Assembly: GCF_001593285.1 (NCBI RefSeq)
Contig: NZ_CP012529.1
Span: forward strand, 124,001-188,000
DNA from: Psychrobacter sp. P2G3
GTDB lineage: Bacteria > Pseudomonadota > Gammaproteobacteria > Pseudomonadales > Moraxellaceae
Length of the DNA: 64,000 bases
Direction of reading: 5' to 3'
The position numbers were made by a program, and so were the translations under genes. Positions within the stretch are counted from its first letter, which is position 1, and each line of letters begins with the position of its first letter. Below are positions 35,212 to 44,322 of the stretch, piece by piece. The notes beneath the pieces were generated by a model that was not told where the DNA came from, ran no database searches, and saw only the letters and a program-made list of their open reading frames with translations.

Positions 35212-38061
35212 GTGAAAAGAAAATTAAAGAAACTCTTCCAAAATCCTAGAAAATCTTTGGTAGATACTTATAAAAAAAGAAGCTTTCAGATGATTGATAC
35301 ATCTGAAAGCTTCTTGAAAATAAATTTTAGCTCAATTGATTTTAAATTAACTGAACTAATTCCAGACCTCAAGAAAAATGATAAAGAGTTATTAGCAGAT
35401 GTCTCAAACTCTATCATTAAACTAAATGAACATCAGTTCCAAAAATCATTTGAGATTTTACATTTTGAGCTGTTAAGTAGGGTACAGGATTTTGATAGCA
35501 ATGACTTTACTATTACGAGGTTTGACGGGTGGTGCTCGGCAGTTTGTAACCTGACAGGCATGTACTGTTACGCTAATCAGCGTTTTCTTGATCAAAAGGG
35601 ATTAATATTTCCTGATGAATACTATGATGATTTAGAGCAAACTCTGAAACTTGGTATTGAGAGTTTAATTCAAAAGCAAGGTCCGGTTAAAAACTTAGCG
35701 GAATGGCAGAAAATAGATGAATCCTATTACAAGAGTTCAAGAAAATCACTTGCAAACGCATTAAATTATTTAGCAAGAGAAGCCTATGTCTATTCTCGCT
35801 CATCATTTAAGGACGGTTACAGTCTTTTTCTAAATCGATATGACATATTAGCACATAGCTATACTTTTGCTAGTATAAATATTGTTGATGAAGATGACGA
35901 GCATTTAAAAAATCTCTATAAAATTCATGATGATATTAAAGTATATTTATCGAATAAGAGTAACCAGACGGTTGGGAAAGGATTATTCATTCAAAATCAA
36001 GACATATTTTTTAAAAAAATATTTTATGTTTTTGTGAACTTATCAGTAAAACTTTTTAAAACCGATGATGTTGTTAGATTTAAAGATTGGTTTTATATTC
36101 CAACTGCCAACGCTCCTTTTAAGGTTGATATAACACCTTTCTTACCCGTAATATTTAATCATATTCAAGAGTTTCCTTATTTTCATGAGCGCTTCTCTAC
36201 AGTAGTCGAAATAGAGTCTGTCTCTATGCGTCTATCAAAGATCAAATATAAAATTGATACAGGGCAGCTTGGATATATTAATATAGAACAGCCTTTTTTA
36301 GACAAAATTAATAACATGCATTTAGGCGATATATATAATTTACTTAATGTTTTGACGTTTGTTTCTTTTAAAGAAAAAATAAAAATATTGCCATCGATTA
36401 AAAAAAGACTGAGAAATTTAAAGTATAGTGATGGTCATAATATTAATTATTTAGCTAGAGTTATTCAAAGTCAAAACACTGAAAATGACATTGAAAATCA
36501 AAAGGCATTAAATGAAGCCTATGCTATATCTGTATCAGGGTTTGATAGTGAAGTGAGTAATTGCGATGACAGTGTATGTATAGAAAATAATAATGTTGTT
36601 TTATTTGCATTAAATCAATGCCGTATTACTGCTCCTATGATGTCTGGCATTTCCAAAATTCTTTATGACTCTAATTATAAGTTTTTTAATTTAGAAGAGC
36701 ATTATCAAATTAGTCATACAGTTCCTAAATGGCCATTTTCAGTAACATTATCTTCAGATTTTATGAGCTGTGTAGGAGTTCCTTCAGAACCAAAGGAGCT
36801 TTTAAACAAGGGTTGGTTAGTTGATCTAGAAAATTCAATTTTGAAGTTGGATGGTATCAATTATTACCAAGGGATGTATGAACGAGTTAGTAGAGTTCTT
36901 AAGGTGTTTAATGTGCCTTGGCACCTTCCAGTAGCTAAAACATATCTTAATATGTGGTTAATACAGATAGATAGAGTTATATATGCTCTAAAAGAAGTAC
37001 GTAAAGTTGCAATTGAGAAAAAATTAAAAATAATTTTAGTTAGCACTCAGGCGCATTTTGTGCCTTGGTTTGCGCTCAAAACATTTGCAGTCAATCATAG
37101 CAATGAATTTTCACATGTTACTTTAAGTTCAAGTTATGAGAATTGGAAGTCAAATGTTGGTGGTAGACCTTTATCAACTTTAACATTTATGAATAACTCC
37201 CAGCAAGCTTATCCTAGTATTCCTGCATTTGGAAGTTATAGTAGTTTTGAAACTTGGTATAAAGACTATTATATCGCCTTCAAAGATTATTGGGATTCTG
37301 AAAGACTTGTATTAACTTCGATGAAAAGATCTGGAACGGTAGAGCCAAGCTTGAAGACTGATGAATTATATTCAAGGCTGAAACTTGCAAAGGCGAGTGG
37401 TAAAAAAATATTTTGTGCTATAGGTAAAATACCTTATGATTTAGCCGTACCTTATCAAGGAGGACCTGCACATAATGATATGGGAGACTGGTTAAATCAT
37501 TCAGTTGAAACTATTGAAAATAGTGATAATTTATTGCTAATTAAACCTCATCCGCATGAATTAAAAACTGAAATTTCTGGTAAGCCAATTGAAGGCTTCT
37601 TGGATATGATTAAGAGTAAAGACTCTCTTAGAAATACAGTGCTTTTACCTCATCTGGGTGTGAATTTACAAGATCTCTTCGAATACGTAGATGTATTTAT
37701 ATGTTGGAATGGTTCATCAATAGCAGAGTTAGGTGCACAAGGCAGGAAGGTCATAGCTTGCGATGACTGGGCTAAATACAACTATCCTATAGATGTTTAT
37801 CTACCAAAGAATAGACCTCATTATTGCAATATACTAGAAGGAAAGGTTGAAGTAGAAATGAGTTCCGAGTTCTTTGAAAAAAGTGAGGCTTATACAGTTT
37901 ATCTTACTCAAGCACCATTTGCATTAAAATATAAATTCGCTACACGCTCTTCAACAAATATTAGGTTTAATGAGGCTAAAATTCAATTAAAAGCTTTTAA
38001 TGAAATTGGTTTTAAAAAATTAGCAGTTAGAAGTGATGAAATACTACAGTGTTTTTCGTAG
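35212..38061 (+). CDS. Large capsule-type glycosyltransferase candidate with unknown N-terminal half
   Basis: A 949-aa protein starting at GTG, last gene of the pse strand. The C-terminal half looks like a GT-B capsule synthesis enzyme of the KpsS/KpsC class: an N-lobe at about 465-690 (NNNVVLFALNQCR...) and a C-lobe at 730-900 with LLLIKPHPHELK (near residue 776) and CWNGSSIAELGAQGRKVIA (near 833). Such enzymes use CMP-activated ulosonic acids, so transfer of Pse is plausible. Residues 1-440 are Lys/Ile/Asn-rich and helical and match nothing I recognise. There is no signal peptide or membrane segment, nor the Maf (DUF115) motifs of flagellin Pse transferases. Codon use is markedly A+T-rich. 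Confidence 0.65.
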   Translation: MKRKLKKLFQNPRKSLVDTYKKRSFQMIDTSESFLKINFSSIDFKLTELIPDLKKNDKELLADVSNSIIKLNEHQFQKSFEILHFELLSRVQDFDSNDFTITRFDGWCSAVCNLTGMYCYANQRFLDQKGLIFPDEYYDDLEQTLKLGIESLIQKQGPVKNLAEWQKIDESYYKSSRKSLANALNYLAREAYVYSRSSFKDGYSLFLNRYDILAHSYTFASINIVDEDDEHLKNLYKIHDDIKVYLSNKSNQTVGKGLFIQNQDIFFKKIFYVFVNLSVKLFKTDDVVRFKDWFYIPTANAPFKVDITPFLPVIFNHIQEFPYFHERFSTVVEIESVSMRLSKIKYKIDTGQLGYINIEQPFLDKINNMHLGDIYNLLNVLTFVSFKEKIKILPSIKKRLRNLKYSDGHNINYLARVIQSQNTENDIENQKALNEAYAISVSGFDSEVSNCDDSVCIENNNVVLFALNQCRITAPMMSGISKILYDSNYKFFNLEEHYQISHTVPKWPFSVTLSSDFMSCVGVPSEPKELLNKGWLVDLENSILKLDGINYYQGMYERVSRVLKVFNVPWHLPVAKTYLNMWLIQIDRVIYALKEVRKVAIEKKLKIILVSTQAHFVPWFALKTFAVNHSNEFSHVTLSSSYENWKSNVGGRPLSTLTFMNNSQQAYPSIPAFGSYSSFETWYKDYYIAFKDYWDSERLVLTSMKRSGTVEPSLKTDELYSRLKLAKASGKKIFCAIGKIPYDLAVPYQGGPAHNDMGDWLNHSVETIENSDNLLLIKPHPHELKTEISGKPIEGFLDMIKSKDSLRNTVLLPHLGVNLQDLFEYVDVFICWNGSSIAELGAQGRKVIACDDWAKYNYPIDVYLPKNRPHYCNILEGKVEVEMSSEFFEKSEAYTVYLTQAPFALKYKFATRSSTNIRFNEAKIQLKAFNEIGFKKLAVRSDEILQCFS

Positions 38062-38081
38062 TCATATGTACTCTTATGGTC

Positions 38082-38221
38082 GCTATAGTAGATTCGCCCT
38101 AAAAAGAACATAGCGCTACTAGAATGAGTTTTGCGCAGCCTCTGGGGACGCAGCATGCAAGTAAAATTTATATCAGTAGCGCTTTTAAAGATATAACAGT
38201 TTTACTTTCAGCTGACTATAT
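38082..38221. repeat. MITE-like palindromic repeat, copy A (divergent)
   Basis: It shares the ends (CTATAGT... / ...GACTATA), the inner arms ATAGCGCTACT and AGTAGCGCTTTT, and the core TTTTGCGCAGCCTCTG with the copies at 53385 and 58061, but is the most diverged. It lies exactly between the converging 949-aa gene and the TPR gene, where its hairpin could help terminate both. Confidence 0.7.
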
Positions 38222-38285
38222 GTGAATAGTAAATGAAATATAGTAAGATAATTAATTATACTTTGATTTAAGATTCGAAAAGTCA

Positions 38286-40022
38286 TTACTGCAAAGTATT
38301 TCTTATTTTCAATACTAGGCTTTCTTTATTTCCTAGGGGAGTTGCGGTAACATGGCTGATTGTAGAGTGCCAAATATCGTTTCCAGCTGCATCAATTCTC
38401 CAATTAACATCACTAGTATTACTAAACATAAGCCCTTGTACCTCTAGCGCACCAGCCAGTTCAATAATGAAGTTACATGGTGATACTATTATATCTAAAC
38501 AAGAGAGTAGGGCAGCCACATTTTCAAAATCATTCATTAAATCCAACTCTGGAAAGTTGATAATATCTATAGAGTAGTTGTTTTTTACATACTCTATATC
38601 ATTTTCGTATGAGCCATATTGTAAATTGATGAATAATACATCCTCGGTCTTAAATATAGGCTCCATTTGGGTCACATCTAAATAATGAATGTCTCTTGTG
38701 AAGCTCCTCAAGCTACTCTTCCACGATATTCCAACTAGCTTTTTATTCGAGTAAAGTGATAGTCTTTTTTTCCAGTGCTCTATTAAATCAGGATTTGCTT
38801 TTAATGTAGCACTATTACTAAAGTCAGAAATATTAGACCTTAGATTTTTCAATATATCTAAGTTTGTGATCAGTTGTGTTTCTTTCTTTATTTCGTTATA
38901 GGTATTGTTGTCTAACGCGGTACTTAGAAACTTGGTAGGAAGATTGCAATATTTATTTATATTTTCTGAGCTAATACTACCTCTTACTGATCTATAGCAA
39001 GGTACAAACTTAATATTAGGGAAGGATCTCTGAAAAAGAGATAGCAGTCTAGGTTCACAAGTTATTTTAAAGTTTCTTATTTTTGAGTTAACCTCGTTAT
39101 AAACGGTTGACCATCGAATCTCATCACCAGGACCCCATATTGCAAGAACCAGTGTCTCTTGTTGAGGGTTAAGCTTTTCTAATTCATTGTTATAGTTTAA
39201 TTCTTTACTGTTTTTTAAAGTCTTAGACGTTTTGTTATCAGCAGCGTACATCCATCCTTTTTTGAAATTACCAATTCCAAAGTACATATTACGTAAGACT
39301 AAACTGTTAACATTTATGTTACTCTCATCCTTTAAAAATACATCGTATGCCTTGTTATAATCCCCTACTTCACAGTAAGTTCTTAATAACCCATTAAAAG
39401 AATCGGAGTCGTTAGGAAATTTTTCAAGTAAGGTGTTGTATTTTTCTATGGCTTGCTCAAAATTCTGACTCCATAAATTAAAGTACGCAAGCCATAGTAG
39501 TCCTTTTTTTGTCTCTGGATCGACTATGTAAGCATTGTAAAACTCAGAACTCGCTTTATTTGAGTTTAGCTCTAGATGTATCCGAGCTTTACATATTTTG
39601 AATCTTTGAATATGTTTATTCGTTAGTCTAATATATTTATTAGTTTTTTCGTATTCTAACGTAGATAGTGCTGTAGACACAGTATGATATAGAAATAGAT
39701 TAGTGTTTAACCAAGTATATGAACACTGAAACAATTTTTTGTATGTTATTAAATTGTAGTAGGGGGTGTAGTAGTCAGGTCGTATTGTTAATGCGGCGAT
39801 GTATGAGCAGTTAGCTTTTTTGCTTTTACCAAGTAACCTGTAGATATCGCCAATGAGTAGAAAGCATTTTGAACTTAAATTTCTTTTTTCGCCTAGTGAA
39901 AGTCTTTCGTCAACTATGACAGTCTTGATTAGATAAAAATAACTGGTTAAACTTTCAGAATTGAAAAGTTTTTCTGATTGAGTTTTAATAATCTCTATTT
40001 GGGTTTTGTAATATTCTTCCAT
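38286..40022 (-). CDS. TPR-repeat protein with glycosyltransferase-like C-terminal domain
   Basis: This 578-aa protein has an N-terminal helical array (about 40-290) with several TPR-like units (GDIYRLLGKSKKANCSYIAALTIRPDY, YNTLLEKFPNDSDSFNGLLRTYCEVGDYNKAYDVF). A C-terminal part (300-578) looks like a GT-B domain related to heptosyltransferase/GT9 or OGT-like proteins: ETLVLAIWGPGDEIRWS, KKLVGISWKSSLRSF, FINLQYGSYENDI, and NVAALLSCLDIIVSPCNFIIELAGAL. The catalytic residues cannot be assigned by eye. It converges on the pse series and is likely part of the same glycan locus. Upstream AAGAG serves as the ribosome-binding site. Confidence 0.65.
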   Translation of the reverse strand: MEEYYKTQIEIIKTQSEKLFNSESLTSYFYLIKTVIVDERLSLGEKRNLSSKCFLLIGDIYRLLGKSKKANCSYIAALTIRPDYYTPYYNLITYKKLFQCSYTWLNTNLFLYHTVSTALSTLEYEKTNKYIRLTNKHIQRFKICKARIHLELNSNKASSEFYNAYIVDPETKKGLLWLAYFNLWSQNFEQAIEKYNTLLEKFPNDSDSFNGLLRTYCEVGDYNKAYDVFLKDESNINVNSLVLRNMYFGIGNFKKGWMYAADNKTSKTLKNSKELNYNNELEKLNPQQETLVLAIWGPGDEIRWSTVYNEVNSKIRNFKITCEPRLLSLFQRSFPNIKFVPCYRSVRGSISSENINKYCNLPTKFLSTALDNNTYNEIKKETQLITNLDILKNLRSNISDFSNSATLKANPDLIEHWKKRLSLYSNKKLVGISWKSSLRSFTRDIHYLDVTQMEPIFKTEDVLFINLQYGSYENDIEYVKNNYSIDIINFPELDLMNDFENVAALLSCLDIIVSPCNFIIELAGALEVQGLMFSNTSDVNWRIDAAGNDIWHSTISHVTATPLGNKESLVLKIRNTLQ

Positions 40023-40066
40023 TCTAAGTCTCTTGTTTTTGGAATGGTTTTAGTGTTAATAAAACT

Positions 40067-40915
40067 TTAAGAATCTTTCTTATTAATCAAGATGCCTAGG
40101 TTTATTGGATTTTGATAATCTGTTATTGACGATTGAGTGGATGGTGTTGAAATCTTTCTGAACTCATGATGTAAGTCTATAGCTGAATCTTCTAATGATG
40201 CAATTACTCCTTTAACCTTCAATTCTTCTAACTGAGAGACAAAGATTTCCGGATTTAAGAAGTCTAAGCCTTTAAAGTCTGTATATTTATATTTCCACCA
40301 TTCCGACGATAGAAGATTTTCAATCAAGTCATCACTAAACCTATATTTTTTAATTACTGCGGGTGAACCTGCTACTACTGCATAAGGTGGAACATCTTTA
40401 GTAACAACAGACCTAGCTGCTATTACCGCGCCATTGCCTATAGTAACACCTCTTTTTAAAAGAACACCCTCACCAATCCACACATCATTACCAATGGTGG
40501 CAAAGGCGAAGTTTATTTTTAGTCCAGGAGGCTTTTTTGGAAAATCTATGCTGATATCTTTTTCAAATATTCCAAATGGTGCAGCTCTCGAGTAACAGAA
40601 ACCACTCATACTTAAGCGATCGACGGGGTGGCTTGACCCCATAATCTTTACATTTTCTGCGATAGCACAATAACGTCCTATTTTCAAATCTTGAGGTGGG
40701 AAATAGCTTTTTGTATAAGAGAATGAGCCAACCGAACCTAATCTTGGTCCAACGAAAATACCAGAATAAGGTTCAATTAGGGCTTTTCCTGTAGTATTGT
40801 AAGGTTTGCCAATCTTAAGCCAAGAACTAGAATAGTTTCCTTTAGAATTTAAATAAACTTTATGCTTTATTAACAAGTCCATATGAGTTTGCTCAAGAGT
40901 AATTATACTGCTCAT
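40067..40915 (-). CDS. CatB-type hexapeptide-repeat O-acetyltransferase
   Basis: A 282-aa left-handed beta-helix acyltransferase. Hexapeptide-type turns run from about residue 70 to 190: [21 protein letters not shown] with the catalytic His, [56 protein letters not shown]. This is the xenobiotic/CatB subgroup, which in polysaccharide loci usually O- or N-acetylates sugars. An ~75-residue N-terminal part and an ~80-residue C-terminal tail are additions to the core. It is followed on the same strand by the TPR protein gene (44-base gap). The substrate is unknown. Confidence 0.85.
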   Translation of the reverse strand: MSSIITLEQTHMDLLIKHKVYLNSKGNYSSSWLKIGKPYNTTGKALIEPYSGIFVGPRLGSVGSFSYTKSYFPPQDLKIGRYCAIAENVKIMGSSHPVDRLSMSGFCYSRAAPFGIFEKDISIDFPKKPPGLKINFAFATIGNDVWIGEGVLLKRGVTIGNGAVIAARSVVTKDVPPYAVVAGSPAVIKKYRFSDDLIENLLSSEWWKYKYTDFKGLDFLNPEIFVSQLEELKVKGVIASLEDSAIDLHHEFRKISTPSTQSSITDYQNPINLGILINKKDS

Positions 40916-41128
40916 TTTTTATCCTTACAAAAATTAATAGATAATGAAAGACTAGGTTATAAGATTTATATGATGTATTCTTGATACAGTTAGTCACCTA
41001 CTAAACGAATCTGAGCTACGTAAAATGAACACTTTAAAATATAGAGACTATAGTTATATTTGTAGTATTGCCATTGTATTTTGGTTCAAGTTAAAGCTCT
41101 GATATTGACATAGTAATATTTTTTATTG

Positions 41129-42118
41129 TTAACTTATTAATAGCACATAATAAATAGTTAGATTGAACAAGACATGCCGAAGGTGCTTTATTCTTATCTC
41201 ATTCTCATCCTCTGTTAACCCCCAACCATAATAAAACGGTCGCCCTAATACGGTGACCTTTTTTCCTCTGAGTAATGCCTCAAACCCACCTAATGAAGTA
41301 ATCGTATAGACATGATCAATTGTCTCTAAAGCATCCACTAAATGAATAGATTGGATGAGTATAAGACAATCTAACTCAGTGAGCGTGTTGATAAGAGATG
41401 GGTCATTAAGGGTCATTGGATGCGGTTTGATTATGATCTGCGCCTCAGGATTTTCTTCAATGGCTTTATTGACTACATTAAGCAGCGTAATGCCAATGCC
41501 GCCACCGTATTTCAATGAATCATCATGTGGTACCTGTCCTAATACCAACACTCGCTTCTTATTCTTAACCCCATATATTGGTGCGACATCCACATAGGGC
41601 TGATGATTGTATTTGCTCACACGTTTTGATACGTAATAATCGAGCATCTCCTGTGCTAATGCCTCATCATAACCGTCCTGCTCAAAGTCAAAATTGGCAA
41701 TTAAATCTGTTAAATCGTTTGGTCGAGTGGTATCAAAGTAGGGCGCTTGACTGTCCATGACGATAGATAATGGCGGAGCACCGCTCTCATCGTCAGGGCC
41801 TGAGCGAATAAAGCCATCTTCCAAAAAAAACACATCTAAATCTTGTTCACGTATATAGTCAATGAAATAATCAGGTGCTTTATAACCCCAGATGTAAATA
41901 ACGGGATTGACGCGCTTGATAAAGGGCTTTAACCATAGCTCAAAGTAACGTTTATTAAAATGTCGCTGGATTTGAATATGCGCTTGCTCCAATACCCAGT
42001 CCCCAACGATATCTTGCCAAGGTAGCATACCGACTACTAACGCTAGACGCTGCTTTGGCTGGCGATAGTGCTTATAATAGCCTAATAACAGTGGCTGGAT
42101 ATAAGAATTGAATTTCAT
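41129..42118 (-). CDS. KpsC-like capsule polysaccharide synthesis/export protein (single module)
   Basis: A 329-aa protein of the Capsule_synth class (KpsC/KpsS, Kdo-type transferases). It has FFLEDGFIRSGPDDESGAPPLS, the nucleotide-binding VLVLGQVPHDDSLKYGGG, IIIKPHPMTL and the C-terminal signature FEALLRGKKVTVLGRPFYYGWGLTEDE. Full KpsC has two such modules (about 670 aa); this is one. It ends about 28 residues after GWGLTEDE, where relatives usually continue with a Pro/Tyr-rich tail, so C-terminal loss is possible. It is divergent from galE. A role in adding an ulosonic-acid linker or residue to a glycan is inferred. Confidence 0.75.
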   Translation of the reverse strand: MKFNSYIQPLLLGYYKHYRQPKQRLALVVGMLPWQDIVGDWVLEQAHIQIQRHFNKRYFELWLKPFIKRVNPVIYIWGYKAPDYFIDYIREQDLDVFFLEDGFIRSGPDDESGAPPLSIVMDSQAPYFDTTRPNDLTDLIANFDFEQDGYDEALAQEMLDYYVSKRVSKYNHQPYVDVAPIYGVKNKKRVLVLGQVPHDDSLKYGGGIGITLLNVVNKAIEENPEAQIIIKPHPMTLNDPSLINTLTELDCLILIQSIHLVDALETIDHVYTITSLGGFEALLRGKKVTVLGRPFYYGWGLTEDENEIRIKHLRHVLFNLTIYYVLLIS

Positions 42119-42260
42119 AGTATGGTTAGCGCCCTAGTGGATGAAATATCTTATCTTTAAGAGACTGGATGAATTGTGTTGGCAATATAGTGCGATTCTC
42201 AGTATAGTTGCCTTTATAATTATAATAAATGTATGTTTTAAAAACGTCTCGGCTGATTTT

Positions 42261-43319
42261 ATGAAAAACAAGATATTAGTAACTGGCGGTGCGGGCTATA
42301 TTGGCTCTCACACTTGTATTGCGCTGCATGAAGCAGGCTATGATATTGTAGTATATGACAATCTATCTAACAGTAGTCGTGAAGCTATCAACCGTGTCTC
42401 TACTCTTATTGGTCAGTCGATTGAGTTTATCAAAGGCGATACGCGAGATGCCGAGATGCTCAAACAAATCTTTGTAGCGCATCAGTTCTTTGCTGTGATC
42501 CATTTTGCAGGGCTAAAAGCAGTAGGTGAGTCTGTTGCCAAACCTTTACTATATTATAATAATAACGTCAGTGGTAGCATCACCTTACTTGATGTCATGG
42601 CACAGTATAATGTCAAGAATCTAATTTTTTCGTCCTCTGCGACTGTCTATGGCGATCCTGAAACCGTACCTATCGATGAGAACTCAAAGCGCTCTTGTAC
42701 CAATCCTTACGGACAAAGCAAACTTGCCGTCGAGCACATCTTAGAAGACTTATCAGTATCAGACAAGAGCTGGAATCTGATTTCTTTAAGATACTTTAAC
42801 CCAGTAGGATCTCACCCATCAGGACAGATCGGTGAAGACCCTAACGATATTCCGAATAACTTAATGCCATATATCTCGCAAGTAGCGGTAGGCAAGCTTG
42901 AAAAGCTCAGTATTTTTGGTAATGACTATCCTACTGTAGATGGTACTGGTGTACGTGACTTTATCCATGTCACTGATTTGGCGCAAGGTCATGTCGCAGC
43001 GCTGAATTATTTACAGCAACAAGCCGGCTCTAAAAGCGGTTCGGATACAACTGGCTCAGTTGGCTTCTTGCCTATTAACTTAGGGACTGGTAAAGGCACC
43101 TCTGTCTTAGATCTAGTTGCAGCGTTTACCAAAGTCTCTAAACAGCCTATTCCTTATAAATTTTCTGCCCGCCGTGCCGGTGATATAGCCAGTTGCTATG
43201 CTAGTGCAGATAAAGCCAAAGATTTATTAGGCTGGGAAGCCAAACTGTCAATTAATGAGATGTGTCAGGATACTTGGCGTTGGCAAAGCACGAATCCGAA
43301 TGGTTATAATGAAGCCTAA
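42261..43319 (+). CDS. galE: UDP-glucose 4-epimerase
   Basis: The 352-aa epimerase interconverts UDP-glucose and UDP-galactose (some relatives also the N-acetyl forms). Seen: ILVTGGAGYIGSHTCIALHEAG for NAD, VVYDNLSNSS, IHFAGLKAVGESV, SSSATVYGDPETVPI with the catalytic Ser and NPYGQSK with Tyr and Lys, then RYFNPVGSHPSGQIGEDP and VRDFIHVTDLAQGH. The ATG at 42261 corresponds to the start of the remnant at 26705; an in-frame upstream ATG at 42141 would add a 40-residue hydrophobic extension not expected of the family. It opens the conserved module galE-galU-pgi. Confidence 0.96.
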   Translation: MKNKILVTGGAGYIGSHTCIALHEAGYDIVVYDNLSNSSREAINRVSTLIGQSIEFIKGDTRDAEMLKQIFVAHQFFAVIHFAGLKAVGESVAKPLLYYNNNVSGSITLLDVMAQYNVKNLIFSSSATVYGDPETVPIDENSKRSCTNPYGQSKLAVEHILEDLSVSDKSWNLISLRYFNPVGSHPSGQIGEDPNDIPNNLMPYISQVAVGKLEKLSIFGNDYPTVDGTGVRDFIHVTDLAQGHVAALNYLQQQAGSKSGSDTTGSVGFLPINLGTGKGTSVLDLVAAFTKVSKQPIPYKFSARRAGDIASCYASADKAKDLLGWEAKLSINEMCQDTWRWQSTNPNGYNEA

Positions 43320-43418
43320 GCTTTATTGAGCTATCGTCATCTACGGATGATTGCTTGCTGTTTTAACTTATCGATTTAACTTTAAACTCACTTTTCTTAT
43401 GAATATAGCCAAACATAT

Positions 43419-44303
43419 ATGAAAAATATCACCCACGCCGTTATTCCCGTCGCAGGCTTTGGCACTCGTATGCTGCCACTATCTAAATCAGTGCCGAAAG
43501 AGCTATTGCCTTTAGGTAATCGCCCCGCCATTCATTATGTCGTTGAAGAAGCGATCGCTGCCGGTATCAAGCACATTGTACTGGTTGGCCATGCGCAAAA
43601 AAGTGCGATTGAAAACTACTTCGATATCAATGCCGAGCTGGATAACCAATTGCGTCATAAAGGTAAGGACGAGCTGGCCGATAGTCTCAACTGGTTACCA
43701 GACGATGTGACGGTATCGATGATACGTCAGGGCAAGCCACTAGGGTTGGGTCATGCGGTATTGGCAGCACGTCCCATTATAGGCGCGCATGATTTTGCTG
43801 TCTTGCTACCAGATGTCGTCCTTGACCCGTTTACCACTGATATGTCTGCTGATAATTTGGCCTTTATGATTGATGCCTTTGCTAAAGATAGTCATTCGCA
43901 AATATTGGTAGATAAGGTCGCCGATGAAGATGTGCATAAATACGGTATTGCCCAATTAAATGAAGCGTTTAGTGCTGCGAGCGATATCGATGATAAAACA
44001 GATGTGAATGCTAGCTTTAAAGTCGCAGGCTTTGTAGAAAAGCCGAGCTTAGCAGATGCGCCATCTAACTTAGCGGTGGTCGGTCGTTATGTATTTAGCA
44101 ATCAAATCTTTGACTATTTGGCTAATACCAAAGCCTCTGTCGGCGGTGAGATTCAGCTGACCGATGCCATTGATGCGCTGATTAGCGAATACGGGGTTAA
44201 TGTGACGACGATGCGCGGCGATAGCTATGATGCTGGCGATATGCGTTCATATATGCAGGCTTTTATCTATTTCGCCCAGCAACAATTAGCAGAAGATGAA
44301 TAG
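43419..44303 (+). CDS. galU: UTP-glucose-1-phosphate uridylyltransferase
   Basis: GalU makes UDP-glucose from glucose 1-phosphate and UTP. The 294-aa protein shows the nucleotidyltransferase start AVIPVAGFGTRMLPLSKSVPKELLPLGNRP, HYVVEEAIAAGIKHIVLVGH, VSMIRQGKPLGLGHAVLAA, FAVLLPDVVLDPF with the metal-binding Asp, and FVEKPSLADAPSNLAVVGRYV with the catalytic Lys. Length is normal. It supplies the precursor for galE and for a UDP-glucose dehydrogenase, which is degenerate here (46038). pgi follows after 19 bases. Confidence 0.96.
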   Translation: MKNITHAVIPVAGFGTRMLPLSKSVPKELLPLGNRPAIHYVVEEAIAAGIKHIVLVGHAQKSAIENYFDINAELDNQLRHKGKDELADSLNWLPDDVTVSMIRQGKPLGLGHAVLAARPIIGAHDFAVLLPDVVLDPFTTDMSADNLAFMIDAFAKDSHSQILVDKVADEDVHKYGIAQLNEAFSAASDIDDKTDVNASFKVAGFVEKPSLADAPSNLAVVGRYVFSNQIFDYLANTKASVGGEIQLTDAIDALISEYGVNVTTMRGDSYDAGDMRSYMQAFIYFAQQQLAEDE

Positions 44304-44322
44304 CTGATGGGTAATAACACTA

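Noticed and set aside
35212..38061. Maf-type (motility-associated) Pse transferase
   Set aside because: No DUF115 GSGPS-type motif is visible; the C-terminal motifs are those of capsule-type GT-B enzymes.
42141..42260. 40-residue hydrophobic N-terminal extension of GalE from an upstream ATG
   Set aside because: Soluble epimerases start at the Rossmann fold, and the galE remnant at 26705 starts at the same point as the ATG at 42261.
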